From Candidatus Paraprochloron terpiosi LD05 (GTDB taxonomy: Bacteria; Cyanobacteriota; Cyanobacteriia; Cyanobacteriales; Prochloraceae): a stretch of 64,000 nucleotides of DNA. This document shows, piece by piece, positions 48,792 through 57,672 of this stretch; position 1 is the stretch's first letter; every line of letters begins with the position of its first letter. The notes under the pieces are model-generated. The model did not search any database and was not told the origin of the DNA. It saw only the letters and a list, made by a program, of their open reading frames with translations. The stretch is from NCBI GenBank assembly GCA_018141785.1, contig CP073341.1, positions 2,465,422-2,529,421 on the forward strand, in the 5' to 3' direction. The position numbers and the translations under genes are program-made.

Positions 48792-48812
48792 TCTCTGCGC
48801 CTCTGCGTGAAA
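48792..48812 (-). repeat. short-period CGCAGAGG repeat abutting a start codon
   Basis: Minus strand CACGCAGAGGCGCAGAGAG then ATG. The repeat ends at the start codon and provides the purine-rich leader. Confidence 0.7.
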
Positions 48813-48814
48813 CT

Positions 48815-49387
48815 TTATCTTAATTTAATCACTTTTGCGGGCACTCCCACAGCGATCGCCCCACTAGGTATATTCTTTGTAACGACGCTTCCTGCACCAA
48901 TCACAGCTTTATCACCTATATTAACCCCTTTGAGAATAGTAACATTAGCACCAATCCAAACACAATTACCAATGCGAGTCGGTTTAGCTACCATAGGCTG
49001 AGAAAGAGGAGGAAAAGCAGGGTCCAAACCATGGTCATGATCCGTTATATAACACCCGGGACCAATAGCGCAATGTTGACCAATAGTGAGAGAAGACATA
49101 GCACTCAGTAAAGTATTGCGATTGATATAAGTATGAGCATCAATGTAAATTTTGGCTTCCTCTTGAGGATCGCCGCTACATAAAAGGGTAACACCTCGGT
49201 CTAAAGCACAGGGACTCTCGATTTCAATTTCAGTAAAATTACGAGAAATCTCAATTTCCCGCAGCCAAACGTAACCTTGAAGTTTCACTCCCAAAGTGCG
49301 ATAGTAGTAATTGCGCCACCGAGATTTTAAGCCTTCAGTAACTCTTTGGAGATTAGATAGTATCACGGGAATCATAGGATTTGCCAA
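48815..49387 (-). CDS. left-handed beta-helix O-acetyltransferase (LbH/MAT-like)
   Basis: 190 residues. The hexapeptide repeats run from [15 protein letters not shown] through [18 protein letters not shown] and [20 protein letters not shown] to the closing [10 protein letters not shown]. The HDHG His is the usual catalytic residue. It probably O-acetylates a sugar of the exopolysaccharide. It overlaps the preceding GT2 gene by 35 bp (17-23 bp if the start is ATG 49375). Confidence 0.92.
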   Translation of the reverse strand: MANPMIPVILSNLQRVTEGLKSRWRNYYYRTLGVKLQGYVWLREIEISRNFTEIEIESPCALDRGVTLLCSGDPQEEAKIYIDAHTYINRNTLLSAMSSLTIGQHCAIGPGCYITDHDHGLDPAFPPLSQPMVAKPTRIGNCVWIGANVTILKGVNIGDKAVIGAGSVVTKNIPSGAIAVGVPAKVIKLR

Positions 49388-50300
49388 TAATCTCTTTCAT
49401 AGCAGCCAGTTTACCCATGACGGTAGGTCCGACAGCGGGAAAATTGTGCCAACATAGGGCTGCAATTTGCCAAAACTGCACAACCGTCAGTTTAACATAA
49501 TCCCACCAAGTATTACGCTCCAAAATCTGGGTCATGACATAATGGCGATTGACTAACTCCATTTTCCCTAAGGTGGTGGGATTATTTTTGTGGTCTCCCG
49601 GTTGACTGTCATGAAAAATCCTGGCTGTGCGAGCATTAGCCAGTTTCCAAGTTTTCCCAACCATGAGGGAGAGAGTTAAATCTTCCTTGATAGAAGCACC
49701 CACAAAAAGAGGAGGAAATACAGGTTCCGGTAATGCCTCCCGACGGTAGAGAGTGCAGGTAGTATTGAGCCACTCCACCGGTACTACTTCTGGTAAATCG
49801 GGACGGTCTTCTGGTAATAAGTTAAAAGCGGGACCGATACACTTTCCAGCATAGGTAGTTTCTATTTTTCCATGGAGCAAGGGAAATAAAAGGCGACTAA
49901 TGGGACCGGGAGGTAAATACTTTTGGTTAGTAATCATGGCATTTACCCCCCCAAAATGAGGATTATTTTGTAAAGCTGTCCAAAGTCGTTTTAAACAATC
50001 AGGTTCAAAGATAATATCATCATCTAAAAACAAAATTGCCTCCTCATTAGCATAAGCCATAGCTTGATTGCGCTGGGTAGCAGCACCTATTTTTGTTGCC
50101 TTATGGTAAATAATTTTTGTATCCAAGTTAGGGATTGGAGTTTGACAGAGTTTGGCCGTTTCCTCATTGCTAGAACCATCAATAATAATCGCTTCCACTG
50201 GTTGAACTGATTGTTTTCCCAGACTGGATAGCATTGTTTTTAAGGGTAGGGGGCGATGGCGGGTTGGAATGATAGCAGATATCGGTAATAACCTAGACAT
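49353..50300 (-). CDS. glycosyltransferase family 2
   Basis: 315 residues. [37 protein letters not shown] and [16 protein letters not shown] are family 2 motifs. A C-terminal hydrophobic region ([20 protein letters not shown]) suggests membrane contact. It belongs to the polysaccharide cluster and overlaps the acetyltransferase gene. Confidence 0.92.
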   Translation of the reverse strand: MSRLLPISAIIPTRHRPLPLKTMLSSLGKQSVQPVEAIIIDGSSNEETAKLCQTPIPNLDTKIIYHKATKIGAATQRNQAMAYANEEAILFLDDDIIFEPDCLKRLWTALQNNPHFGGVNAMITNQKYLPPGPISRLLFPLLHGKIETTYAGKCIGPAFNLLPEDRPDLPEVVPVEWLNTTCTLYRREALPEPVFPPLFVGASIKEDLTLSLMVGKTWKLANARTARIFHDSQPGDHKNNPTTLGKMELVNRHYVMTQILERNTWWDYVKLTVVQFWQIAALCWHNFPAVGPTVMGKLAAMKEIIGKSYDSRDTI

Positions 50301-50394
50301 ATTATATTTATACCATCTTTTTTCTTGTGCTAACTGTGCATGACTACAAAATAAATCCAGGGAATTTCTAGTAAATTGTAGATAGGGTTTTTAT

Positions 50395-51297
50395 TCATCT
50401 GTTATTCTCCTGAATGAAAAATGACAGACGGAGCAGGCGATCGCTCACATCTTCAGTTATCGGGCAGTCTCCTTTTTGGCCCCCAAACCGTCGCCCCATT
50501 TCCGACAAGTGTAACGGCAGATAGTGAAAAACACTGAGAATGTCCCGAGCCTTTAAGTGAGCCATCAAGGCTGTACGCTGTTGTAGTGAAGACATCAGCA
50601 GATAAAACATATGATAGGATTGTTGGCAGTAATCTGGCACAATGGGAAGGCGCACACCACGAGAAATAGCCCAATGCTGGAGATGTTCAGCGTAATATTC
50701 CCACACCTGTTCCCCATATCCATAAGCCAGACTGCCAGCGTAGCCCATAGTCAACACCCCCTTTTCTTTTAACAAGCTCGCTTCAATTAGAGGACGGGGC
50801 GTTATCTTTTCGGCACTATTGGGATAAAGCACCTCCCCTCTCTCACCATAAACCCCCTCCAAATAATCTACCATTTCCGGGCTCACACAGAGCCTCTTGG
50901 AAGCATAGCGGTAAACCTCCCTATTCCTAGCTACTTGCTGAGATTTTGCCCATGGATAGACCTTTTCAAAGGCTTCCGGAATGTCATGGACAATGAGAAC
51001 CAGAGGTAATTTCTCAGACTTGGCGTAGCGGTAGGCTAGGTGGTACCAGGGCTGTTCTATCATCACCGAAAAGACCACATGGGGTTTAAACCCCTTCTCT
51101 AACCCCTTGACTTCCCCAACAGTTAACTCAGGCAACAATCTGAAAGAACGCATTCCACGAACTAACCGATGAAACCTGGTCCGATTTAGTCGCACTAAGG
51201 GCACTTTGAGGGTTTCATATCTACAGTCCAGAATCTGACTATCATCTTGAGGAGCGGGACCTATGACCAGTAACTTCTCAGGGGGATAATACTTCAA
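50395..51297 (-). pseudogene. chimera: N-terminal half of a glycosyltransferase joined to the C terminus of a WecE-type aminotransferase
   Basis: The first ~200 codons look like the acceptor domain of a GT-B glycosyltransferase (VFSVMIEQPWYHLAYRYAK, LPLVLIVHDIPEAFEKVYPW, RLCVSPEMVDYL), ending near MGYAGSLAYGYG. From ~VWEYYAEHLQHWAISRGVRL the sequence is the end of a DegT/DnrJ/WecE sugar aminotransferase: QQSYHMFYLLMSSLQQRTAL, then SVFHYLPLHLSEMG and DCPITEDVSDRLLRL. Both the donor domain of the first enzyme and the PLP-lysine domain of the second are missing. Upstream of the TTG at 51297 the frame stays open and homologous (NLPNLLIISEEIPQTVYAGA), with no ATG/GTG/TTG, so the natural start is also lost (an ATA at about 51373). 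Confidence 0.75.
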
Positions 51298-51408
51298 GAG
51301 GCGATAGAGTAGAATTGCCCCTGCATAGACAGTCTGGGGAATTTCCTCAGAAATTATTAGTAAGTTGGGTAGGTTTTCCCTTATCCTAACTCTCTTCAGT
51401 TTATTAGA

Positions 51409-53169
51409 TTATAGAACCGACCCTGTCCCCGAATAAACCAAACCCTTCCGAGCATCAAGAGTGAGGAAAGCCCCCTCCCGAATCACTTCCGTAGCATTCT
51501 TAAAGCCCACAATCACCGGAACTCCCAGTCGTAACCCGATAGTCGCCCCATGGCTAGTGAGGCTTCCTTCCTCAGTAATTACTCCTGCTGCTTTGCGCAT
51601 TACTTCCACAAATTCTGCGGACGTTGCGGGGGCGACCAGAATCTCCCCGGGATTAAATTGACCAATATCCCGGACATGGCGAGCTACTCGCGCTCGACCG
51701 CTGACGGCTGTTTGACCGATACCGACCCCTTTACCGATAACAGCTTTCACCACCTCCACCTTAATCAAGTCCGTGGAACCGGAAACCCCTTGGAGAGTCC
51801 CCGCAGTCATCACCACTAAATCCCCGTCAGCCAATAAATTGTTTTCCTGAGCCACATTAATTGCTGCTGCAAAGGTTTGGCTAGTAGAAGGTAAATCCAG
51901 TACTAACAGGGGTTGGACTCCCCAAACTAGCTGCAATTGTCGCGCCACATCTACATGGGGGGTAATAGCTAAAATGGGTGTTTGGGGTCGAAATTTAGAG
52001 ACATTACGAGCAGTGGCTCCACTTTTAGTCAAAGTCATAATAGCTGCCCCATTCAGTTGCTTGGCGATTTGACCCACAGCAGCGGAGATAGCATTGGTAA
52101 TGGTTTGCTCCCTTTCCGAACTGTGCTTCATCTTCTGGGGTTCTTGTTCAATGCGGGTAGCAATGCGAGCCATAGTGGCCACTGCTTCCACCGGATAGTC
52201 CCCCACTGCTGTTTCATTAGAGAGCATCACTGCATCGGTACCGTCCAGAATAGCATTGGCCACGTCTGACACCTCAGCCCTGGTGGGACGAGGGTTATGC
52301 ACCATGCTATCCAGCATTTGGGTGGCGGTGATAATAGGAATACCCAGCTTATTAGCCGTAGCAATGAGTCGCTTTTGGAGCATGGGAACATCTTCAGCAG
52401 GCAACTCCACCCCCAAATCCCCTCTAGCCACCATAACCCCATCGCAGTGAGAGAGAATTTCTTCCATCTGCTCGATAGCTTCGTGCTTCTCAATTTTGGC
52501 AATTATGGGTACGGACTTGCCAGCACTAGCGATCAGTCCTTTAATCTCGAAAATATCTTCAGGTTTGCAGACAAAGCTCAATGCTACCCAATCTACCCCC
52601 TGATCTAGACCAAACATCAAATCTCGTTTGTCTTTCTCAGTTAATGCTTTAATGGAGAGATAGACACCGGGGAAATTAACTCCCTTATTGTTAGAGAGAG
52701 TGCCACCCACCACCACGCGACAATGCAAATTTTTCTTTTGGCAGTTCACATGAACCACCTCCATCTCCACTTTGCCATCGTCCAAAAGAATTTTCGCTCC
52801 TTCTGGCACTTCTTCAGCAAGCTTGGAGTAACTCACATAGCTAATTTCTTGACTGCAGGGTACTTTCCGACTCGTAAGAATAAAGGGATCGCCATGTTTG
52901 AGCTGAATGGAACCGGAGGAGAACTTACCCAGGCGAATTTTCGGTCCCTGCAAGTCCTGGAGAATTCCCACTGGCTGGTTCAACTCAAAAGCAGTCTGAC
53001 GAATGAGACGGATACTTCTTTGGTGATCTTCATGAGTACCATGGGAAAAATTGAGCCGCAGGGTGGTAGCACCTGCTTTAATCAAATCCCGGAGAACTTC
53101 CGGTTTTGTAGTAGCGGGACCAACGGTGGCAACAATTTTAGTTCGGCGTTGCAATTTTTGCGGTTGCAT
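51409..53169 (-). CDS. pyk: pyruvate kinase with C-terminal PEP-utilising domain
   Basis: 586 residues. RRTKIVATVGPAT, LRLNFSHGTHEDH and IIAKIEKHEAIEQMEEIL are standard; the catalytic part ends at RPQTPILAITPHVD. The extra C-terminal ~90 residues (GEILVAPATSAEFVEVMRKA, then GSLTSHGATIGLRLGVP) are the PEP-utiliser mobile domain found in cyanobacterial and some Gram-positive enzymes. It makes pyruvate and ATP from phosphoenolpyruvate. It starts at ATG 53169. Confidence 0.97.
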   Translation of the reverse strand: MQPQKLQRRTKIVATVGPATTKPEVLRDLIKAGATTLRLNFSHGTHEDHQRSIRLIRQTAFELNQPVGILQDLQGPKIRLGKFSSGSIQLKHGDPFILTSRKVPCSQEISYVSYSKLAEEVPEGAKILLDDGKVEMEVVHVNCQKKNLHCRVVVGGTLSNNKGVNFPGVYLSIKALTEKDKRDLMFGLDQGVDWVALSFVCKPEDIFEIKGLIASAGKSVPIIAKIEKHEAIEQMEEILSHCDGVMVARGDLGVELPAEDVPMLQKRLIATANKLGIPIITATQMLDSMVHNPRPTRAEVSDVANAILDGTDAVMLSNETAVGDYPVEAVATMARIATRIEQEPQKMKHSSEREQTITNAISAAVGQIAKQLNGAAIMTLTKSGATARNVSKFRPQTPILAITPHVDVARQLQLVWGVQPLLVLDLPSTSQTFAAAINVAQENNLLADGDLVVMTAGTLQGVSGSTDLIKVEVVKAVIGKGVGIGQTAVSGRARVARHVRDIGQFNPGEILVAPATSAEFVEVMRKAAGVITEEGSLTSHGATIGLRLGVPVIVGFKNATEVIREGAFLTLDARKGLVYSGTGSVL

Positions 53170-53218
53170 ATTTGATGGGAGGATGGGGAAGCGACTTTAG
53201 ATTATACAGCATGTTATC

Positions 53219-53246
53219 TCACGCAGAGGCACAGAGGCACAGAGAG
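53219..53246 (+). repeat. short-period CGCAGAGG repeat
   Basis: CACGCAGAGGCACAGAGGCA followed by CAGAGAGG, between pyk and MITE copy 2. Confidence 0.75.
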
Positions 53247-53260
53247 GGAGAGGAATTTTT

Positions 53261-53371
53261 GGCGTTGCTGAATCAAGATATGAAATAATAATAAACCGCA
53301 GAGGCGCTCTTGACACAGAGGAAAAAGAGAGAGCTAGTTCTTACTCATTCATATCTCAATTATGCAACGCC
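53261..53371 (+). mobile_element. MITE copy 2 (111 bp) with 8-bp target duplication
   Basis: GGCGTTGC...GCAACGCC, the same element as at 6299 and 61392. It is flanked by a perfect direct repeat GAATTTTT (53253-53260 and 53372-53379). It is the same length as copy 1 and differs from it at only a few positions, mainly inside the CGCAGAGG tract. The ~130 bp after it (53380-53511) hold nothing I can recognise. Confidence 0.93.
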
Positions 53372-53511
53372 GAATTTTTAACTCAAAACAAACTTTCTCT
53401 ATCTCAGCATTAAAACCCTAGAAATACCATTATAAAAACAACAAGTACTATGATACAATTGAGTCTAAGAGTCCGTAGGGTGGAAAATGTCCCGCAAGCA
53501 ATCTTTCAAAT

Positions 53512-54221
53512 CAGGGCTATTTCATTCTAAAAAGTGCCAAAATGTGCTTGAGTCCAAACTGACACTTTCTTACCGCTTGAACCATGTTCTCAAAACCAGC
53601 ATCTCGATAGAGATTAAGAGCCAAGTTTCTGGCGACCCGCCCAAATCTGTGGCAAAGGAGTTGTACGGATTCGAGACTTATCTTCTCCTTGAATTACATC
53701 TCGAACATAATGAACTTTATTTTCTACTCCCTAATAGCCCCGAATACGTTGGGCGAATTGTTCGGCAATGTCTGTTAAGTCAGAAATATAGTAACGAGTT
53801 TCAGTGTTGTCGGTGGTTCTGGTAATCCGCCTAGACTCAACTCGAATCAATGTTGCTAAAGCTGGCCAATCTGGTAAATTATTGCAGGCTCGGCACATAC
53901 TAACAGTTCGCTTTTCAAGTCTACCATGTCCTTTATTGAACTGTTCAAAGGTTTGGAGAGTTTTTTTTGGGTATTAATAGCATCAAAGGTAAATACTACC
54001 CCCAAATCCGAAAACACTTCTAGAATCGCAATTTCAGGCATTTTACTCATCCAACTTCCCTGGGTTATAATCTTACTGTAATCGTTCCCTCCCCTCTGCG
54101 ATCGCGAACCACCAGTGAGAAGACATTAAGATGCTGCTTTTGAGAACATGGCTCAAGTGGCGAGAAAGTGTCAGTTTGGACCCAAGCACATTTTGGCACT
54201 TTTTAGAATGAAATAGCCCTG
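53512..54221 (-). mobile_element. ISAs1-family remnant(s) with opposed right ends
   Basis: The left edge CAGGGCTATTTCATTC and the right edge GAATGAAATAGCCCTG are the same IS end in opposite orientation. Each is followed inward by ~90 bp encoding the transposase C terminus (KCQFG-KHILALFRMK). So the segment holds a larger leftward piece and only the last ~90 bp of a second, rightward copy. This is what two decayed insertions or one rearranged insertion would leave. ISAs1 elements typically carry CAGGGC-type ends. Confidence 0.8.
53520..54050 (-). pseudogene. ISAs1-family DDE transposase fragment
   Basis: On the minus strand: MSKMPEIAILEVFSDLGVVF then TFDAINTQKK (the Asp of the DDE core), a disturbed section, ESRRITRTTDNTETRYYISD, an in-frame TAG inside GYWGVENKVHY, then HYVRDVIQGEDKSRIR and a C terminus NLALNLYRDAGFENMVQAVR in a shifted frame. 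At least one stop and two shifts are present. The first ~120 residues of the family are absent. Confidence 0.85.
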
Positions 54222-54226
54222 CGAAA

Positions 54227-54446
54227 AAATAGCATCTTTTACCCACCGTTTTGGCAAACCCCACCTCTTATTTGCCTATCACGCAGCAGCTTTTCCCATA
54301 GCACTAACCCTGTCTTTGGGCTAACTTTAAGCGAGATATCCAGGGTAGACTGCTAGAAATTCCCTGGATAGCTGTGAGCGATTTACTTTTTCCCCCCTCG
54401 TGGATGAAGTAGGCTATGAAATATACGAAATGGGGCGAGTCGTTAG
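54227..54446 (+). pseudogene. 5' exon of a split COP23-domain gene (cyanobacterial multidomain protein)
   Basis: Three frames carry consecutive pieces of one protein: KIASFTHRFGKPHLLFAYHA then AAFPIALT; WANFKRDIQGRLLEIPWIAV then SDLLF; and LVDEVGYEIYEMGRVVR. The pieces are joined by a ~13-nt deletion near 54318 and an indel in a C6 run near 54396. I recall the pattern (AYHAAFPLALT, IPWIAVSDLLL, DEVGYELYEM) from large cyanobacterial proteins that continue as the exon at 57673. The N-terminal part was removed by the adjacent IS remnant. Confidence 0.7.
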
Positions 54447-55270
54447 AGGCTAAAGCCGCCTAGTAATAGGCAATAAGGCACATAAACCTCAGCAGTGTAC
54501 TAGTAGCCCCTGGATAATCTAAGCTAAATACCGAAAGGAGCTGAAAACCAGATAACCTCCAAGAGGTACTGTACCTTGATAACTAAATCCAGATTGCTGG
54601 TGAGAGGGGAGCCTCAAGTCCAGCCCCCGCCATTAATCAATGCCGGGGGTGGTAAGTGAACCGCCGTAAAAAGTGTCTTATCTATAGGTGGGACCGAAGG
54701 ACTCAGCACGCAGTGACAAACAAGAAGAAATACCCGCTCGGTTTCATTTCTACACGAGCATCCCTGGGGTGTGGAAACGCAGGCAAATTGGTGGAACCTA
54801 AATACTCAATCAATTCTGGATTTGGAACGACGAAAAACGTCGGTAACCACCTTGGGATGGTATCCAAGGAGGGAGATTAGCAAACTCTAACAAAAACGAC
54901 GGATAGGACGTGGGAACGAAACGAAAACTGGTAACAGCTGAAACGATTGCCCACAATGAGCGAGAACGAAAAGTACTTGAAAATGTGCGAATAAACCTTG
55001 TAACCCGAAAGGGTATTAAATACCGCATTCGATTGCATGACGAAGAAGGGAAGTACTAAGTAAAGGAAATGGGGGAAGACTGCGGAAATTACCTAACCCA
55101 GATGGAACCAAAATTGGTGAGGAACGTAGTCAATGGCTAGAGTGATTAAACATCACGTGGGGCCAAAGCTCATAGGAGCCGTGTGCGGTGAAAGTAGCCG
55201 CTCGGAGACTCGCTCCAGCGCTTGCACGGTTTTGAAGCGGGGCTGAGGTAGAGTAATCTACTTCTTCTAC
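54447..55270 (+). mobile_element. group II intron A, ORF-less, plus strand (~0.82 kb)
   Basis: The 3' part is diagnostic: GGAGCCGTGTGCGGTGAAAG (55174 on) and TTGCACGGTTTTGAAGCGGG are the two sides of a domain V, followed by a domain VI-like stem (GGTAG...CTACC). The rest has no reverse transcriptase; only a 49-codon open frame from GTG 54910 (KLVTAETIAHNERERKVLEN...) of unknown meaning. Domain V is disturbed by an inserted hairpin (~55196-55220), and no GTGYG is seen at the 5' join, so the intron is probably inactive and perhaps 5'-truncated. Confidence 0.7.
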
Positions 55271-57672
55271 CGTACCGATATGTCGGGTAAGGTTCAGGAA
55301 TCGCTTCCTTCCCCTCCCCTAAGAACCGGACGTGACAGTTTCCTATCATCCGGCTCAAGCCTCACTTCAAGCCCTACTTGCTTGGATTTCTTGGAATGCA
55401 CCTGCTTGTGACATGCTGTGTGCAAGTGCTGAAGATTGTCGCACTCATCTGAACCTCCATCCTTCACAGGTGCTATGTGATGGGTTTGAATTTCCTCACC
55501 GTTGAAGAGGTGCTCATGGCAGATTGGGCATTTCCAGTTCTGGTTGATGGCTATTTTCTCATATTTTGAGTTTTTAGCCCACCATTTTTTTCCAGACTGC
55601 GTTCGCCGCTTTGACCAATATTCCACCTGTTCGGGGTCGTCTGGGGAATAAGCTCCCTTAACTTTGATATGTCTTTCAATCGGGACACTTTTTATATTAT
55701 ACAAATCGTGTATTATTCTTTTGCCCCTCCGGTCTTTGCCTTCGTAGAAAAACACCCAATTTCTTTTGCCCCTTGTTCGGAAGTACTTTCCTTTGACCCA
55801 TTTTCGTGATTTTTTGGGGTGTCGTCTTTTTGCCCAACGCCAGAGGTACCACCATACTCGGTTGTGTATATATGAAAAGGTTTCTTTGCTACATACTCCT
55901 CTGTAGTAATTCGCAAAACCTCTGAGAAGTGGTTCTATCTTACGGATGACCTGTTCTGGGGTTTTTGTTTTCATGCTGTCGATGGTTGCACCGACTTTCT
56001 TGCAGAGCTCTAATACCTTCGACTTCTGTGGCTTAATGATTAGTTTATCCCGTAGGATTCCATCATTTCCTTTAACCTCATAATGCCGTAGGTTAAACCC
56101 CAGGAAATCAAATCCGTCTCTTATATGTACTATCCGCGTCTTCTCATCACTAATCTCAAGACCTCGTTCTGACAGCCATTGATTTATCTGGATTTTCAAT
56201 TCCTCCAAGGATTCCTTGTCCTTTGCCGTGACTACGAAATCGTCTGCATACCTGATGACGCCTACCTTTGGGTTACATTTGTTGATATATGTTTCTAACC
56301 CGTGGAGTCCAATGTTTGCTAACAACGGACTTATTACGCCACCCTGTGGAGTTCCTTTTTCAGTTGGGCTATATCCCTTCTTACTTTCGACAAATCCAGC
56401 TTTTAACCATCCATCAACCAAGGTATTTTCCCTGACTGCTGTCTGGATGGATTTATGGTCAATATTGTCAAAGAAGCCTTTGATATCAGCGTCCAGAACC
56501 CATCTTCCTGTTTTGTTGCCTGCCAGCCTACTGAAGCATTGTCCAATAGCATCTTGGCAACTTCGACCGGGTCTAAAGCCATAGGAATTAGCTTCAAACT
56601 TGGCCTCCCATTCGGGTTCCAGTGCATTTTTGACTATTGCCTGAGCGACTCTATCTCTGATGGTTGGGATTCCAAGAGGACGTTTCTTACCATTCGCTTT
56701 AGGAATGTATACCCGTCTGGCAGGTTTTGCCTTGGGCATTTCCCAGTTATTGGCAAGTTTCACACGCTGTGCTGGGGTGTCTATAACCTCCTTATCTACT
56801 CCAGCTGTTCGCTTTCCGGTATTTACCTGTGTGATTTGTCTGATGCTCAGTAATAGGTTCGACCGACATCTTTTCATCAATTTCTGTAGAGACATCATTC
56901 GCCTCCACAGTCCAAGCTTTTGGGCACGAAATATCCGACCGCGTAAATTCCTAACAATCTTCTTTGTGCGACGCCAGTTAATGTCGCCCCACTCGGTAGA
57001 TTGTCCGTTCAGTCCATTTGCCAGAATTTCTTCCGTCATCTAACTTTTCCGTTCGTTTGGTTTCTAGTTGTCTTCAATTTTCGTATGAGACCCAAGTGAA
57101 GTCTGCTATTCCTTTCGGTCAGGGACAAATCTTGAATCCCTATCTCTCTCATTACAAGAGAGCGTTCGCTTTTTCACTCATCCTTTACCCTCCAAGGAAT
57201 TCCGTCGCCGTTACCTTTGACCTACTAAGAAGAATCGACCCTTTCTTAGACCTTGTAGGGCTTATCCTGTTGTTTCGCTTAGTTTTCTTAACTGGTTAGG
57301 CTGGTTCCTATCCCCGGCAGAGCTTTGGTTCCCCGAGCTGATAAATTTGCAGTATCAGTTCCTGTCTGCTTGCCATTTTGGCTAAGGCGCAGGAATAATT
57401 TCGCCTTTCGTGGTTTACGAGGTTTAAACGGAGGGATTCGTTGATGGCGAATCCTTTTACTTCACTTTCGTTCAGCCTTCCAGCTATTTCCCTCTTGCTC
57501 CTCACCCTTTAATCCTAAGAGCTTCGGCTACTTTCGGGGTCTGCATTCCAGCGGTTTTATTACTTACTCCCGCCGTGACCGGACTCGTAGAGTCTTTTCC
57601 GTGAGGGCTAGGGGTGGAACTCCCTAGAGGACTCGATGTCCCGTACTAAGCGACCATTGTCAGGTCGCGCAC
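55270..57672 (-). mobile_element. group II intron B with encoded maturase, minus strand (~2.4 kb)
   Basis: The 5' end on the minus strand is near 57672, where GTGCGCGACCTGACAATGG fits the GUGYG consensus (exact base uncertain by ~6 nt). Domain V is GAGCCGGATGATAGG...CCGGTTCTTAGG (about 55357-55317), and domain VI follows with a bulged A in CCTTACCC that could be the branch point. The ORF lies in domain IV but runs through domain V. The 3' end abuts the 3' end of intron A. Confidence 0.82.
55294..57039 (-). CDS. ltrA: group II intron reverse transcriptase/maturase with HNH endonuclease
   Basis: 581 residues. The RT domain has RVYIPKANGKKRPLGIPTIR, NSYGFRPGRSCQDAIG, DADIKGFFDNIDH, TPQGGVISPLLANI and the catalytic RYADDF. 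The maturase (X) domain includes LLRGFANYYRGVCSK. The C-terminal HNH is CPICHEHLFNGEEIQTHHIA then CDNLQHLHTACHKQVHSKK. The protein promotes splicing and target-primed reverse transcription of intron B. All key residues are intact, so the enzyme may be active. The final ~20 residues (RLEPDDRKLSRPVLRGGEG) are encoded by domain V of the intron. Confidence 0.93.
   Translation of the reverse strand: MTEEILANGLNGQSTEWGDINWRRTKKIVRNLRGRIFRAQKLGLWRRMMSLQKLMKRCRSNLLLSIRQITQVNTGKRTAGVDKEVIDTPAQRVKLANNWEMPKAKPARRVYIPKANGKKRPLGIPTIRDRVAQAIVKNALEPEWEAKFEANSYGFRPGRSCQDAIGQCFSRLAGNKTGRWVLDADIKGFFDNIDHKSIQTAVRENTLVDGWLKAGFVESKKGYSPTEKGTPQGGVISPLLANIGLHGLETYINKCNPKVGVIRYADDFVVTAKDKESLEELKIQINQWLSERGLEISDEKTRIVHIRDGFDFLGFNLRHYEVKGNDGILRDKLIIKPQKSKVLELCKKVGATIDSMKTKTPEQVIRKIEPLLRGFANYYRGVCSKETFSYIHNRVWWYLWRWAKRRHPKKSRKWVKGKYFRTRGKRNWVFFYEGKDRRGKRIIHDLYNIKSVPIERHIKVKGAYSPDDPEQVEYWSKRRTQSGKKWWAKNSKYEKIAINQNWKCPICHEHLFNGEEIQTHHIAPVKDGGSDECDNLQHLHTACHKQVHSKKSKQVGLEVRLEPDDRKLSRPVLRGGEGSDS

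Noticed and set aside
53487..53825. Plus-strand open frame of 112 codons
   Set aside because: It is the antisense of the ISAs1 transposase remnant; the minus strand gives the homologous protein.
57018..57635. Small plus-strand open frames near the end of intron B
   Set aside because: They lie in the structured 5' part of the intron on the opposite strand and have no recognisable motifs.
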